Of a stretch of DNA of 64,000 nt, positions 12,064 to 20,385 are shown piece after piece (positions within the stretch are counted from its first letter, which is position 1; the number at the start of each line of letters is the position of its first letter). The stretch lies in assembly GCA_034437815.1 (NCBI GenBank), contig DAOTTC010000072.1:1-64000 (forward strand). Direction: 5' to 3'. Both the position numbers and the translations under genes were made by a program. This stretch comes from JADMIH01 sp034437815. Its GTDB lineage: Bacteria > Chloroflexota > Chloroflexia > QHBQ01 > JADMIH01. The notes under the pieces were generated by a model, which had not been told where the DNA came from, did no database searches, and saw only the letters and a list, made by a program, of their open reading frames with translations.

Positions 12064-12480
12064 ATGAACCTTGCGAACCACTCGGAAGGCGATTACGAAG
12101 GCGGACTCGGCAGCAGCTTCCGCGAGCGCGTATGGGCGTGCGTGCGAGCCGTGCCCTGCGGCAAAGTGGTCACCTACGGTCAAGTGGCGGCTATGCTGGG
12201 GGTGCCCCGCGCGGCACGCGCAGTTGGATCTGTGTTGCACCACACCCCTGCCCATGCAAACGTGCCTTGCCAGAGGGTGGTAAACCGGTTCGGAGGTCTG
12301 GCACCCACCTATGGGTGGGGCGGCATGGAGCAGCACAAACGTGAACTTGAGGCAGATGGGGTGCAAGTGCGCCCTGATTACACAGTAGACCTGCGGGTGT
12401 TCCAATGGCACCCCGAACCGGGCGAATGGTCGAATGGCGCGCTCTCGAACCTAAATATCCACCGTGAAGCCGGGGTGTGA
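12064..12480 (+). CDS. Alkyltransferase-like DNA-binding protein (MGMT family)
   Basis: This is a single-domain relative of O6-alkylguanine-DNA alkyltransferase. It has the DNA-recognition part (V-P-C-G-K-V-V-T-Y-G-Q-V-A), the arginine-finger region (A-R-A-V-G) and an active-site-like P-C-Q-R-V-V-N. The tail, with a Q-dependent helix and E-A-D-G-V plus V-D-L-R-V-F-Q-W, matches alkyltransferase-like (ATL) proteins, which flag alkylated bases for excision repair. ATL proteins usually have W in place of the cysteine; this one keeps the Cys but has Q where MGMT has His (PCHRV). No N-terminal ribonuclease-like MGMT domain is present. The start is uncertain; no strong Shine-Dalgarno is visible. Its last 30 bases overlap the convergent TPR gene. 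Confidence 0.8.
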   Translation: MNLANHSEGDYEGGLGSSFRERVWACVRAVPCGKVVTYGQVAAMLGVPRAARAVGSVLHHTPAHANVPCQRVVNRFGGLAPTYGWGGMEQHKRELEADGVQVRPDYTVDLRVFQWHPEPGEWSNGALSNLNIHREAGV

Positions 12481-13080
12481 CTTGCAGGCGTCGAAATCGC
12501 CCATGGCGCGGGCTACTTGCCTGTAGGCCGGTTGTAGGATCAAAGCTTGCTTCAGATGGGCTGAGGCCAGATCGCACTGGCCCAGCAGTGCGTTCAGCCG
12601 GGCCAGATTGAAATGCGCCTCGGCGTACTGTGGCTTGAGGTCTATGGCCCGCCCGAAGTCCCGCAAAGCCCCCATATAATCCCCCTTTTGCGCGAACACC
12701 ACGGCCCGGCTGTTGTAAGGTTCGGGCTGGTGAGGGTTCAGTTCAATGCAGTGGGTCAGGTCAGCCAGCGCCGAATCCAGATCCCCCATCATCGCATACA
12801 CATTGCCGCGGTTGTGCAGGATGTCGGCATCGTCCCCGCGCAGTTCCAGCGCTCTGGTGAAATCGGCCAGCGCCGAGGCGAGCTCGCCATTGTTCGCGTA
12901 CACGATGCCCCGGTTGTAGTAATAGCCGGGGTTGTCGGGCATAAGCTCTATGGCGCGGGTCAGCGAGCTTATGGCCTGCCGGGTCATGCCCTGCGCGGCC
13001 TGCGCTATGCCCATGGTATTGTACCTGTCGGCCTCAGCCTGTGCATCGGCGCGGGGCTGTTGCTCCTCGGGGTTCGACAT
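12451..13080 (-). CDS. Tetratricopeptide repeat protein
   Basis: This 209-residue protein is built of about five TPR motifs (for example N-T-M-G-I-A-Q-A-A-Q-G-M-T-R-Q-A-I and Y-N-R-G-I-V-Y-A-N-N-G-E-L-A-S-A-L), with no signal peptide or membrane helix. TPR arrays form superhelical scaffolds for protein-protein contact. The partner is unknown. The start at 13080 is supported by GGAGG ten bases upstream; a longer frame extends to 13176 but lacks TPR sequence. The 3' end overlaps the convergent alkyltransferase-like gene by 30 bases. Confidence 0.8.
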   Translation of the reverse strand: MSNPEEQQPRADAQAEADRYNTMGIAQAAQGMTRQAISSLTRAIELMPDNPGYYYNRGIVYANNGELASALADFTRALELRGDDADILHNRGNVYAMMGDLDSALADLTHCIELNPHQPEPYNSRAVVFAQKGDYMGALRDFGRAIDLKPQYAEAHFNLARLNALLGQCDLASAHLKQALILQPAYRQVARAMGDFDACKSHPGFTVDI

Positions 13081-13387
13081 GCACACAGCACCTCCACAGT
13101 GTTCCTTCGCGACACATGCTGGGGAAAAGGGTGGGGATGGGCGGGTGGGGTTTGGCCCCACTGCGCTCTCCTTCACACATGGTACGCCTTGCGAGGCTAC
13201 ACCTATGTATTATATCACGAAGCCCCCCTTCATTCGGTTCCGACAAGAATCAAGCTATCTCCTCTCCCGACCCTCCTCCGGCGTGCACCGGGGCAACTGG
13301 CACTTAAGTCCCAGTGGTAGGACCGACAGATAGGCTATTGTGCTTGGCTCGTGCCGGTTGTTACTATCTAAGATGGAGGATTAGACA
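13081..13387. other. Divergent intergenic region
   Basis: No gene is supported here. The region must hold promoters for the TPR gene (minus) and the membrane protein at 13388 (plus), but no close match to consensus -35/-10 pairs was found. GGAGG sits just before the latter's ATG. Confidence 0.4.
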
Positions 13388-14692
13388 ATGAAAGCTCAGT
13401 CCAAGTCTCGTTTTTGGGCCGTTCCATGGGGTGGCGCACGGTCTAAGGCCGCCACGTCCGAAGACGGTGAGCCGGCCGCCCCGCCCGGCTTGCAGTCGTT
13501 GGCCGCCGAACTGCACCAGACAGCTTTGCAGAGCGAGTTCGACTACCCGCGCAACTGGGTGCTGGTAACCAAAGGCTTAGCATGCATACTGGTTGCGGCA
13601 GGGGTGGCCCATCTTGCGGTGAGCCTGCTGCCCGCTTTGCGCACGCCGGGCCTCACCATGGGCGAGCTGCTGAACTGGAAAATGGCAGGCGTGGTCCTCG
13701 GCGTGGCGATCGCCTTCGCGATAGCCGCCCTGCTGTGCAACCTCATACAAACCATCCAAGTGACGCCCAAAGGGTTTGGTGTTGCCGAGCTGTTCAGATG
13801 GCGGGTCATACCGTGGAATGAGATCGGGGTGTTGCGCGTGATGGAACTGCCTTCGAGGGGCCGCTACATAGTCATGGTGCCATTCAAAGGTGGGGCCCGG
13901 CTCGGCAGCCCCGCCCCCATGCTGAGCATCATACCCCGACTGGCGGGAGCCGCCCGGCCCGGAGAGCGCGGGGTGATGATCACATCAGATATCAAGAACT
14001 TCGAGCGCCTGCTCCAGCTTATCGTGGCGTACATGGCGCAGGCCTCCGGACAGCCCACCACGGCCATTGAGGCGTATATTGATGAAGCCGCCGAAATGCC
14101 CCTTGCGCAGACACTGCTCGACCCGAAGGGAGCCATTGCTCGCCTGACGCGCACCACCGAGAGCGTGGCTCTCGACCCCTATGGTGTACCCACCGACGAA
14201 AACGAGCTTGACCTGCCATGGGTGAGGGTGGTAGCCACGCAGTTGCTGGTAGCCCTGCCTCCCGCGCTCCTGCTGCTTGTGGACGTGCTGGTACGCAGCA
14301 ACCACAAAGAGTTTCTGGGGGTGCACGTCATGTGGGCGGGCATATTGGTGTTGCTGGGCATTGCAGAGCTGTTCTTCGTCACCAAGCTCATTCAGTCGGT
14401 GGGCGACCTGATGGTAGGCAGTGGTCACTTTAAACGTACGGTGTGGGCATATCTGGAATTGCAGGCGCCGCGTGCCCTGTTGGTGCTGTTCGGGGCCGCT
14501 CTGACGGGTGTGGGCCTGTTCCCACAGGTCGCTCAAGTCCTGTGGCTTGTGGGCATAGGGGTCACCACCGTGCTCGCCACGCGGTTCGTACAGAAGCTTT
14601 ATTATTTGAGCACGATACACGCCATGCTGGGCACCGCCGGGGCCTTTATGTATCAAGCCATGCTTTTCGCCCTCTATTACGGGGTGCGCTAA
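13388..14692 (+). CDS. Multi-pass membrane protein of unknown function with a PH-like domain
   Basis: This 434-residue protein has two hydrophobic segments near residues 57-80 and 96-118, then a cytosolic-type region with R-W-R-V-I-P-W-N-E-I-G (about 140-150). That motif, followed by beta-rich sequence, resembles bacterial PH-like domains. Three or four more membrane segments follow (about 275-425). The N-terminus is Q/S/K-rich without a signal peptide. No enzymatic motif was found. TGGAGGATTAGACA precedes the ATG, and a strong intrinsic terminator follows at 14760, so it looks monocistronic. Confidence 0.65.
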   Translation: MKAQSKSRFWAVPWGGARSKAATSEDGEPAAPPGLQSLAAELHQTALQSEFDYPRNWVLVTKGLACILVAAGVAHLAVSLLPALRTPGLTMGELLNWKMAGVVLGVAIAFAIAALLCNLIQTIQVTPKGFGVAELFRWRVIPWNEIGVLRVMELPSRGRYIVMVPFKGGARLGSPAPMLSIIPRLAGAARPGERGVMITSDIKNFERLLQLIVAYMAQASGQPTTAIEAYIDEAAEMPLAQTLLDPKGAIARLTRTTESVALDPYGVPTDENELDLPWVRVVATQLLVALPPALLLLVDVLVRSNHKEFLGVHVMWAGILVLLGIAELFFVTKLIQSVGDLMVGSGHFKRTVWAYLELQAPRALLVLFGAALTGVGLFPQVAQVLWLVGIGVTTVLATRFVQKLYYLSTIHAMLGTAGAFMYQAMLFALYYGVR

Positions 14693-14759
14693 CGCTGCGG
14701 GCGGTGCATATTCTTCAGGGGCTGTGCCAATTGAGGCGTGAATGGCGATGAAACAAGGG

Positions 14760-14798
14760 GGCCGGTGAGGGCTATGCCCTCACCGGCCTTTTCTCTTC
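14760..14798 (+). terminator. Intrinsic terminator
   Basis: GGCCGGTGAGGG (14760-14771) pairs perfectly with CCCTCACCGGCC (14777-14788) around a five-base loop, followed by TTTTCTCTTCCT. It ends the gene at 13388 and lies between convergent genes, so it may also slow transcripts arriving from prs. Confidence 0.92.
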
Positions 14799-14861
14799 CT
14801 CTAATGGTGGGGTGCAGGGGCGCGGGTGGGCCGCCAGCGCTCTGGAAACTGGCACCGCTGG

Positions 14862-15812
14862 TTATCTAAACAGAGCGCTCACCGAGCTGTCGGTATGGAT
14901 GTGCATAATGGCTTCGGCGAACAACGGGGCCACGCTCACCACCTCGATCTTGGTCGGCTCGTAGCGGTCGCGCAGGGGCAGGGGCACCGTATCGCTGACC
15001 AACACTTTGGTGAAGGGCGAATTCTCCAGCAACTCGCGTGCGCCGGGGGCGAAGGCGGCGTGGGTGGCACATGCGTACACCACACGAGCGCCCCGTTCCA
15101 GCAGCATCTGGGCCGCGGCCACCAGCGTTCCCCCCGTCATAATCACATCATCGATCAACAGGGCGGTCTTGCCACGCACACTGCCCACCATCTCCACAGC
15201 GTTGGCCCTGTCCACATCGGGGCGGTGTTTGGCTATGATGGCTAGGTCGGCATGGCCGCCTATGCGCTCCCGGAACTCCATGGCCCAGCCCACTCGGCCC
15301 TGATCGGGGGCCACCACCACCGGGTCTGGCAGGTCCAGCTCGCGACAACGGTCGGCCAGCAGGCGGCGAGCCTGCAAGTGGTCCACCGGTATGTTGAAGA
15401 AACCCTCGATGGCCGGGGCGTGCAGGTCACAAGCGAGGATGCGGTTGGCCCCGGCCACCTGAAGCAGGTCGGCCACCAGCTTGGCGGTGATGGGTTCACG
15501 CGGACGGCTCTTCTTCTCCTGCTTGGCGTAACCGTAATAGGGAATGACCGCGGTGATGCGCGATGCCGATGCCCTTTTGATGGCGTCAATCATGATGAGC
15601 AGTTCCATCAGGTTGTGGTTCACCGGGTGGCAGGTGGGCTGGATGACGAACACGTCGGCCCCACGCACGCTCTCCTCGATGCACACACGGGTTTCGCCGT
15701 TCTTATACTCGCTGACCACAGCTTTGCCCAGCGGCCTGCCCAGATGGTTGGCGATGGCCTGCGCCAGCGCCGGGTTGGCCGTGCCTGTGAATACCTGCAA
15801 GCGGTCGGTCAT
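14862..15812 (-). CDS. prs: Ribose-phosphate pyrophosphokinase (PRPP synthetase)
   Basis: Makes PRPP from ribose 5-phosphate and ATP, feeding purine, pyrimidine, histidine and NAD synthesis. The 316-residue protein has family motifs: the S-E-Y-K-N-G-E-T flexible loop, the R-P-R-E-P-I-T-A-K ATP loop, D-L-H-A-P-A-I-E-G-F-F metal site, and the PRPP-binding L-I-D-D-V-I-M-T-G-G-T. The ATG at 15812 is preferred because GGAGGGG lies about ten bases upstream; a GTG at 15821 overlapping the glmU stop as GTGA is an alternative. It follows glmU directly, a pairing seen in many bacteria, and is probably transcribed from the glmU promoter. Confidence 0.95.
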   Translation of the reverse strand: MTDRLQVFTGTANPALAQAIANHLGRPLGKAVVSEYKNGETRVCIEESVRGADVFVIQPTCHPVNHNLMELLIMIDAIKRASASRITAVIPYYGYAKQEKKSRPREPITAKLVADLLQVAGANRILACDLHAPAIEGFFNIPVDHLQARRLLADRCRELDLPDPVVVAPDQGRVGWAMEFRERIGGHADLAIIAKHRPDVDRANAVEMVGSVRGKTALLIDDVIMTGGTLVAAAQMLLERGARVVYACATHAAFAPGARELLENSPFTKVLVSDTVPLPLRDRYEPTKIEVVSVAPLFAEAIMHIHTDSSVSALFR

Positions 15813-15817
15813 GGCTG

Positions 15818-17299
15818 TCACTCCCCTCCCTGTGATGGTTGGCCTCCATCGCCTTCATCGCCTTCATGGTCATGGTCTTCATGGCTGGCCTTTTCCAGCC
15901 GGCGGATTACACGGGCCGGCACGCCCACGGCCACTGAATAGGGGGGCACGTCTTTGGTCACCACACTGCCCGCCCCCGTCACCGCGCCCTCCCCCACTTC
16001 CACCGGTGCGCGCAATATGGTATCACTGCCTATGAAGGCACGTTTGCCGATCTTGGTGGGATGCTTCTTCACGCCGTCGTAGTTAGCCGTGATGGTGCCC
16101 GCGCCTATGTTGGTGTGCTCGCCCACCTGAGAGTCCCCTATGTAGGAGAAGTGGCCCATCGCCACGCCCCGCTCCAATGTGGAGCGCACCACCTCGGCGA
16201 AATTGCCCACGCGCACTTCCTCTTTTAGATGTGCGCCGGGGCGCAGATGGCTGTACGGGCCGATGGTCACCCCGCGCTCCACCACACTGCCTTCGATCAT
16301 CGAGGCGATGATGCGGCAGTCGTCGCCTATAGTCGAGTCGATCACATGGGTGTTGGGGCCGAGCAGGCAGTTGGAGCCGACCACCGTGCGTCCTTCCAGT
16401 ATCACACCCGGATAGAGCACGGTGTCCGGTCCGATCTGCACGTCCATACCCAGATACACCGTCTCCGGCAGGAGCATGGTCACGCCGGACTCCATCCATT
16501 TGTGGCGCAGGCGGCGCTGCACTATCTGTTCGGCGTGGCCTAACTGCACCCGGCTGTTGATGCCCATGGCCTCGTCCAACTCAGGCAGGGTGAAGGTAAC
16601 CACCGCCTGCCTGCCCCGGCGCGCCGCACCCGGTATGGCCCGCTCCTCTCGGATAGCCATGCCTATCAGGTCGGTCAGGTAGTATTCGCCCTGTACGTTC
16701 ATCTCCACCCTGCGCAGGTGGGGCCACAGCCATTCCGAGTCGAATACCATGACACCGGTGTTCACCTCGGATATGGCGCGCTGGGCGAGGGTAGCGTTGC
16801 GTTCTTCGACCACTTCAAGCACGTTCTGGTCTTGATCGCGCAGCACCCGCCCGTAGCCGGTGGGATCGGATGCTATACAGGTTAGCAGGGTAAGGTTGGC
16901 ACGCGCCTGCCGGTGCCTGTGCAGAAGGGAGCTGAGGGTGGAAGTGCGTAGCAGGGGGGTGTCGCCGTACACTACCAGCACCGGCCCCCGGTAGTTGTGC
17001 AGGAGAGGCTCGGCCATGAGCACCGCGTGGCCGGTGCCCAACTGCTCTTCCTGCACCACGTATTCGATAGGGATGCTGTTGTCGGGACCGTAGCCGTCGC
17101 CTAGCGCGGTCCGTACCTGATCGGCCCCATGGCCCACAACCATTACGGTGCGCGAGGGTTGGAGGGGGGCGATTGCGCGCAGCACATGAACGGCAAGAGG
17201 TAAGCCCGCCAACCGATGCAAAGCCTTAGGTTGCCTCGACACCATCCTCTTGCCCAGACCTGCCGCCAGAATCACCACCGCGAGCGGCTGGTTGTCCAT
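15818..17299 (-). CDS. glmU: Bifunctional GlmU: N-acetylglucosamine-1-phosphate uridylyl/acetyltransferase
   Basis: Catalyses the last two steps to UDP-GlcNAc: acetylation of glucosamine-1-phosphate and uridylylation. The 493-residue protein has an N-terminal Rossmann-type pyrophosphorylase domain (V-I-L-A-A-G-L-G-K-R-M near residue 10; V-Y-G-D-T-P-L for metal binding; E-V-N-T-G) and a C-terminal left-handed beta-helix of hexapeptide repeats from about 260, with N-I-G-A-G-T-I-T-A-N-Y-D-G near 390. The usual loop T is K (L-A-A-G-L-G-K-R-M); effect unknown. The extreme C-terminus is a D/E/H/G-rich tail encoded by repetitive sequence. It heads the glmU-prs unit. Confidence 0.95.
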   Translation of the reverse strand: MDNQPLAVVILAAGLGKRMVSRQPKALHRLAGLPLAVHVLRAIAPLQPSRTVMVVGHGADQVRTALGDGYGPDNSIPIEYVVQEEQLGTGHAVLMAEPLLHNYRGPVLVVYGDTPLLRTSTLSSLLHRHRQARANLTLLTCIASDPTGYGRVLRDQDQNVLEVVEERNATLAQRAISEVNTGVMVFDSEWLWPHLRRVEMNVQGEYYLTDLIGMAIREERAIPGAARRGRQAVVTFTLPELDEAMGINSRVQLGHAEQIVQRRLRHKWMESGVTMLLPETVYLGMDVQIGPDTVLYPGVILEGRTVVGSNCLLGPNTHVIDSTIGDDCRIIASMIEGSVVERGVTIGPYSHLRPGAHLKEEVRVGNFAEVVRSTLERGVAMGHFSYIGDSQVGEHTNIGAGTITANYDGVKKHPTKIGKRAFIGSDTILRAPVEVGEGAVTGAGSVVTKDVPPYSVAVGVPARVIRRLEKASHEDHDHEGDEGDGGQPSQGGE

Positions 17300-17352
17300 A
17301 TTGTGCGTCCGTTCCTTCTAACTTGGTAAGGGGAGCGATTTGAGGTAGCCGT

Positions 17353-17381
17353 ATACTAACTTATCCACAACCCGCTGTCAA
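17353..17381 (-). promoter_or_regulatory. Promoter of glmU-prs
   Basis: TTGACA (17381-17376) and TAGTAT (17358-17353) on the minus strand are 17 bases apart. The predicted transcript starts near 17346, about 47 bases upstream of glmU. Confidence 0.75.
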
Positions 17382-17458
17382 GTAGGCACTGGCCAGCGCT
17401 TCCACCAATAATCTCAGGTTACCGGTAGCGGTGGCCAGTAGGCAGGAGCAGGATATCA

Positions 17459-17516
17459 ACCACAGAAAAACCACAGAGAAACCACAGAGACACAAAGAAA
17501 CACAGAGAACACAGAG
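17459..17516. repeat. Degenerate CACAGAG simple repeat
   Basis: Repeated ACCACAGAGA / CACAGAGAA units run through this stretch without any open frame. It lies in the approximately 370-base gap between glmU and ferritin, which holds no gene. Confidence 0.7.
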
Positions 17517-17551
17517 TAATCGCTATGTTCCGTGCTGCATAACCACACCTT

Positions 17552-17604
17552 ACCCTCACCCTTTACCCCTCTTCTCTTGTGGGAAAGGGGTAAAAGGTGA
17601 GGGT
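17552..17604. repeat. Long palindromic intergenic repeat
   Basis: ACCCTCACCCTTTACCCCT on the left pairs with AGGGGTAAAAGGTGAGGGT on the right. The hairpin is a relative of those at 10224 and 31189. It could terminate the ferritin transcript, but no T-run follows on either strand. Confidence 0.65.
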
Positions 17605-17671
17605 CCCGGGGAGAGGCGGGCTTGGTGGCTCGGCCATCATGCCACGTGCATCACACACTGCGCTGTGTGCT

Positions 17672-18178
17672 TTACCCCTCTTCCTCTTCTTCGCGCTTGC
17701 CCAGTTCCACATCCAACATGAGCAGAGCACCCCGGTCGTCGCCGGCCATCCTCAGCCTGTCCACGAGCAGGGTAGCGTTCTTCTCTTCTTCCACCTGCTC
17801 GGTGATGAACCATTGCATGAGGGCCTGAGTGGCATAGTCGTTTTCTTTGACGGCCAGATTGTACACCTGCTCTATCAGGCTGGTGACCCGCCGCTCGTGC
17901 TCCAGAGCCTTCTCCGCAATCTGCAGCGGGGTGCCGAAGTCTGTGCCCGGCTGGTTGATGGTCTGCAATACCACGCGCCCGCCACGGTCGTTCACAAAAT
18001 CGAATATTTTCAGGGCGTGGCCCAACTCTTCCTTTGCCTGCACGCGCATCCAGTGGGCGAACCCGGGCAGGCCGGTGCGTTCGCAGTAGGCCGAGACGGC
18101 CAGATAAATGTAGGCCGAAAATAGCTCTTCTTTGATCTGGTTGTTCAGTGCATCTTGCACCGATTGTTTCAGTTCCAT
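17672..18178 (-). CDS. ftnA: Ferritin (non-haem iron storage protein)
   Basis: This 168-residue four-helix protein stores iron as a ferric mineral in a 24-subunit shell. Ferroxidase ligands can be placed: E18 (in K-E-E-L-F-S-A-Y-I-Y-L), E51 and H54 (K-E-E-L-G-H-A), and the later E-H-E-R and F-I-T-E-Q-V-E-E-E helices. There is no haem-binding Met as in bacterioferritin. The C-terminus is a polyglutamate run. AAGGAGAG precedes the ATG. It lies 91 bases after the aldehyde dehydrogenase on the same strand and may share its transcript. Confidence 0.95.
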   Translation of the reverse strand: MELKQSVQDALNNQIKEELFSAYIYLAVSAYCERTGLPGFAHWMRVQAKEELGHALKIFDFVNDRGGRVVLQTINQPGTDFGTPLQIAEKALEHERRVTSLIEQVYNLAVKENDYATQALMQWFITEQVEEEKNATLLVDRLRMAGDDRGALLMLDVELGKREEEEEG

Positions 18179-18269
18179 TGCTTGCTCTCCTTATGAGTGT
18201 AATGGTTGTAGTAGCCCTAAACCCCGGCGCAGGCGTGAAGAAGCGGGTAACGGGTTTTTATCTTGCCGT

Positions 18270-19673
18270 TCACTCCACTCTGGGCGGGGGCATCTGGGGA
18301 CCCTGTGCCGGGCCTATCCACACGGTCTGGATGTTCACAAACTCGCGTATGCCAAACACCGACAACTCACGCCCGTAGCCGCTCATCTTCACCCCACCGA
18401 AGGGCAGTCGCGGGTCGGAAGCTACCATGCCGTTGATGAACACCGAGCCAGCCTGAATGCGGCGGGCGAGCCTGCGTGCCTGCTCGATGTCGCGGGTCCA
18501 CAGGTTGGCGCCCAGCCCGTACACCGTGTCGTTGGCGACCCGAATGGCTTGGTCCGGGTCTTCCACCCTGATCACGGCGGCCACCGGCCCAAAGGTCTCT
18601 TCACATGCCGCAACCATGTCGGGCGACACATGAGTGAGCACCGTGGGGGCGTAGAAGTAGCCCCGGTTGCCTATGCGGGTTGCGCCCAGCGCCACGCGTG
18701 CGCCCTGCTCTACCGTGCGCTTCACCTGTGCGTCCAGTGCGTCGCGCAGGTCGGCGCGCGCCAGCGGCCCGACCTTGGTGTCGCGGTCTAGGGGGCTACC
18801 CACTTTGTAGGTGGACGCCTCTTCCACGAACAGCCGCTCGAACTCTTCGGCCACTTCTTCGACCACGATGAAGCGCTTGGCCGCGATGCAACTCTGCCCA
18901 GAGTTGATGAAGCGTGCGCGGGCCGCCATGGAGGCCGCGGCGGGCAGGTCGGCATCGGCCAGCACGATAAACGGGTCGGACCCGCCCAGTTCCAGCACCG
19001 TCTTCTTGATGGCCCGCCCGCTCAGCCCGGCCACCTCGGCTCCTGTGGTCGAACTGCCGGTGAGCGACACCGCCCGCACCCGTCGGTCTTCGATGATAGA
19101 GGCCACGGCCTTGCCGCCTACCAGCAGACTGCGGAACGCGCCTTCGGGCAGGCCGCTCTCTCTGAACACCTGTTCCACGGCCAGCGAGCACTGGGGCACG
19201 TTGGAAGCATGTTTGAGCAACACTGTATTGCCCGCTGCCAGCGTGGGCACGGCAAACCTAAACACCTGCCAGAACGGGAAGTTCCACGGCATGATGCCCA
19301 GCACCACGCCCAATGGCTCATAGGCCACGTAGCTCTCGCGGGCGTTGGTAGACACCGGCTCCGGCGACAGAAAGCGCTCCACGTTCTCGGCGTAGTATTC
19401 GCACACCCACGCACACTTGTCTACCTCGGCTTCGGATTCCACTATGGGTTTGCCCATTTCGAGGGTCATGAGACGCGCGAAGCGGTCTCGGTTCCGCCTC
19501 AGGTAGCGCGCCGCCTGCAACAGCATATCGGCCCGTCGGTTGAACGACGAAGCGGCCCACTCCTCGAATGTCTCGTGGGCGCCGGCCACAGCCCGCTCTA
19601 TTTGCTCGGGGGTGAACTCTTCAAAGGCCGCTAGTTGCTCTTCGGTTGCTGGATTAATGGAGAGTATAGCCAT
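18270..19673 (-). CDS. NAD(P)-dependent aldehyde dehydrogenase, succinate-semialdehyde dehydrogenase type
   Basis: This 467-residue ALDH-superfamily enzyme oxidises an aldehyde to its acid. Key features: the catalytic cysteine in N-S-G-Q-S-C-I-A, the general-base glutamate in L-E-L-G-G-S-D-P-F, and the cofactor-binding L-T-G-S-S-T-T-G motif. The N-terminal I-N-P-A-T-E-E and the tail G-Y-G-R-E-L-S-V-F-G-I-R-E-F-V-N match the succinate-semialdehyde dehydrogenase (GabD/Sad) group. No 4-aminobutyrate aminotransferase is nearby, so the substrate is inferred from family only. GGAGG lies before the ATG. Confidence 0.88.
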   Translation of the reverse strand: MAILSINPATEEQLAAFEEFTPEQIERAVAGAHETFEEWAASSFNRRADMLLQAARYLRRNRDRFARLMTLEMGKPIVESEAEVDKCAWVCEYYAENVERFLSPEPVSTNARESYVAYEPLGVVLGIMPWNFPFWQVFRFAVPTLAAGNTVLLKHASNVPQCSLAVEQVFRESGLPEGAFRSLLVGGKAVASIIEDRRVRAVSLTGSSTTGAEVAGLSGRAIKKTVLELGGSDPFIVLADADLPAAASMAARARFINSGQSCIAAKRFIVVEEVAEEFERLFVEEASTYKVGSPLDRDTKVGPLARADLRDALDAQVKRTVEQGARVALGATRIGNRGYFYAPTVLTHVSPDMVAACEETFGPVAAVIRVEDPDQAIRVANDTVYGLGANLWTRDIEQARRLARRIQAGSVFINGMVASDPRLPFGGVKMSGYGRELSVFGIREFVNIQTVWIGPAQGPQMPPPRVE

Positions 19674-19715
19674 CTTGTGCCTCCAACCCCCGGGTCTGCC
19701 GGGACGACTCTATTA

Positions 19716-19852
19716 TATAACCAATGGTGCCAGCTCATACCCATTATCCCAAGAGAGGCATGAATTTGGAAGGGAGAGATGGGAGACGCCGACGCCCCCG
19801 CACCCACACGGTACCCGCCGGCAGGGGAACACCCTCTGCTACTTTTACCGAT
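19716..19852. repeat. Family A intergenic element, degenerate copy
   Basis: The copy contains CATTATCCCAAGAGAGGCATG, a degraded version of the family A end, and the core motif GGTACCCGCCGGCAGGGGAACACC shared with copies at 47671 and 61500. The far end is no longer recognisable. It lies directly upstream of the aldehyde dehydrogenase gene, and a TATAAT (19717-19712, minus) is at its edge. Confidence 0.6.
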
Positions 19853-19888
19853 GCATGGCGGGGGGACGCCCGTGCTTCAATATATCAC

Positions 19889-20290
19889 CTAGTCTTCTTC
19901 TTCGACGTACTTGGATATGGGCACCCCGGCCTCGGCGAGGGCCAGCCTCAGCAGGCCGAGGGACAGGGTGGCGCACTTCATACGGGCGTAGCTGATGGGC
20001 ACACCCAGCATGTCCAGAATGTCCTGACGGGTGGTGCGGGCCAGCTCTTCCAGCGGCCTGCCTATCATTTCCTCGGTGAGCATGGAAGCCGAGGCCTGAC
20101 TGATGGCGCACCCCTTGCCGCTGAAGCGCACGTCCTCCACCACCCCGTTTCGGACTTTGAGGTCCATGGACAGCCGGTCACCACACAGGGGGTTGTTGGC
20201 CTCCACGTGGATGTCGGGCTGTTCCAGATGGCCGTAGTTGCGGGGGTTTTTGTAGTGGTCCAGTATTTCTTCTGCGTACAGGGGGTCCAT
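19889..20290 (-). CDS. sufU: SufU-like iron-sulfur cluster assembly protein
   Basis: This 133-residue protein is an IscU/SufU-type zinc/iron-sulfur protein that accepts persulfide from SufS. It has Y-x-x-x-I-x-D-H-Y-K-N-P-R-N-Y-G at the N-terminus and conserved C36, D38, C61 and C106 in N-N-P-L-C-G-D, G-K-G-C-A-I-S and R-M-K-C-A-T-L. The C61-C106 interval (45 residues) is close to IscU and lacks the about 17-residue insert that lies between the corresponding cysteines in Bacillus SufU. There is no His before the last Cys, so by motif it stays SufU-like. It is the last gene of the suf cluster; no good Shine-Dalgarno is seen before the ATG. Confidence 0.88.
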   Translation of the reverse strand: MDPLYAEEILDHYKNPRNYGHLEQPDIHVEANNPLCGDRLSMDLKVRNGVVEDVRFSGKGCAISQASASMLTEEMIGRPLEELARTTRQDILDMLGVPISYARMKCATLSLGLLRLALAEAGVPISKYVEEED

Positions 20291-20385
20291 GTGGTCAGTC
20301 GTCAGTCGTCAATCGTCAGTTATCATAAGGTTATGGATGCGGGCGAGATGTCCACGCTCCCAAACCCAGTACCATTAATTATACT

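Noticed and set aside
12064..12480. Full O6-methylguanine-DNA methyltransferase
   Set aside because: The N-terminal ribonuclease-like domain is absent and the active-site His is changed, so an ATL-like call is safer.
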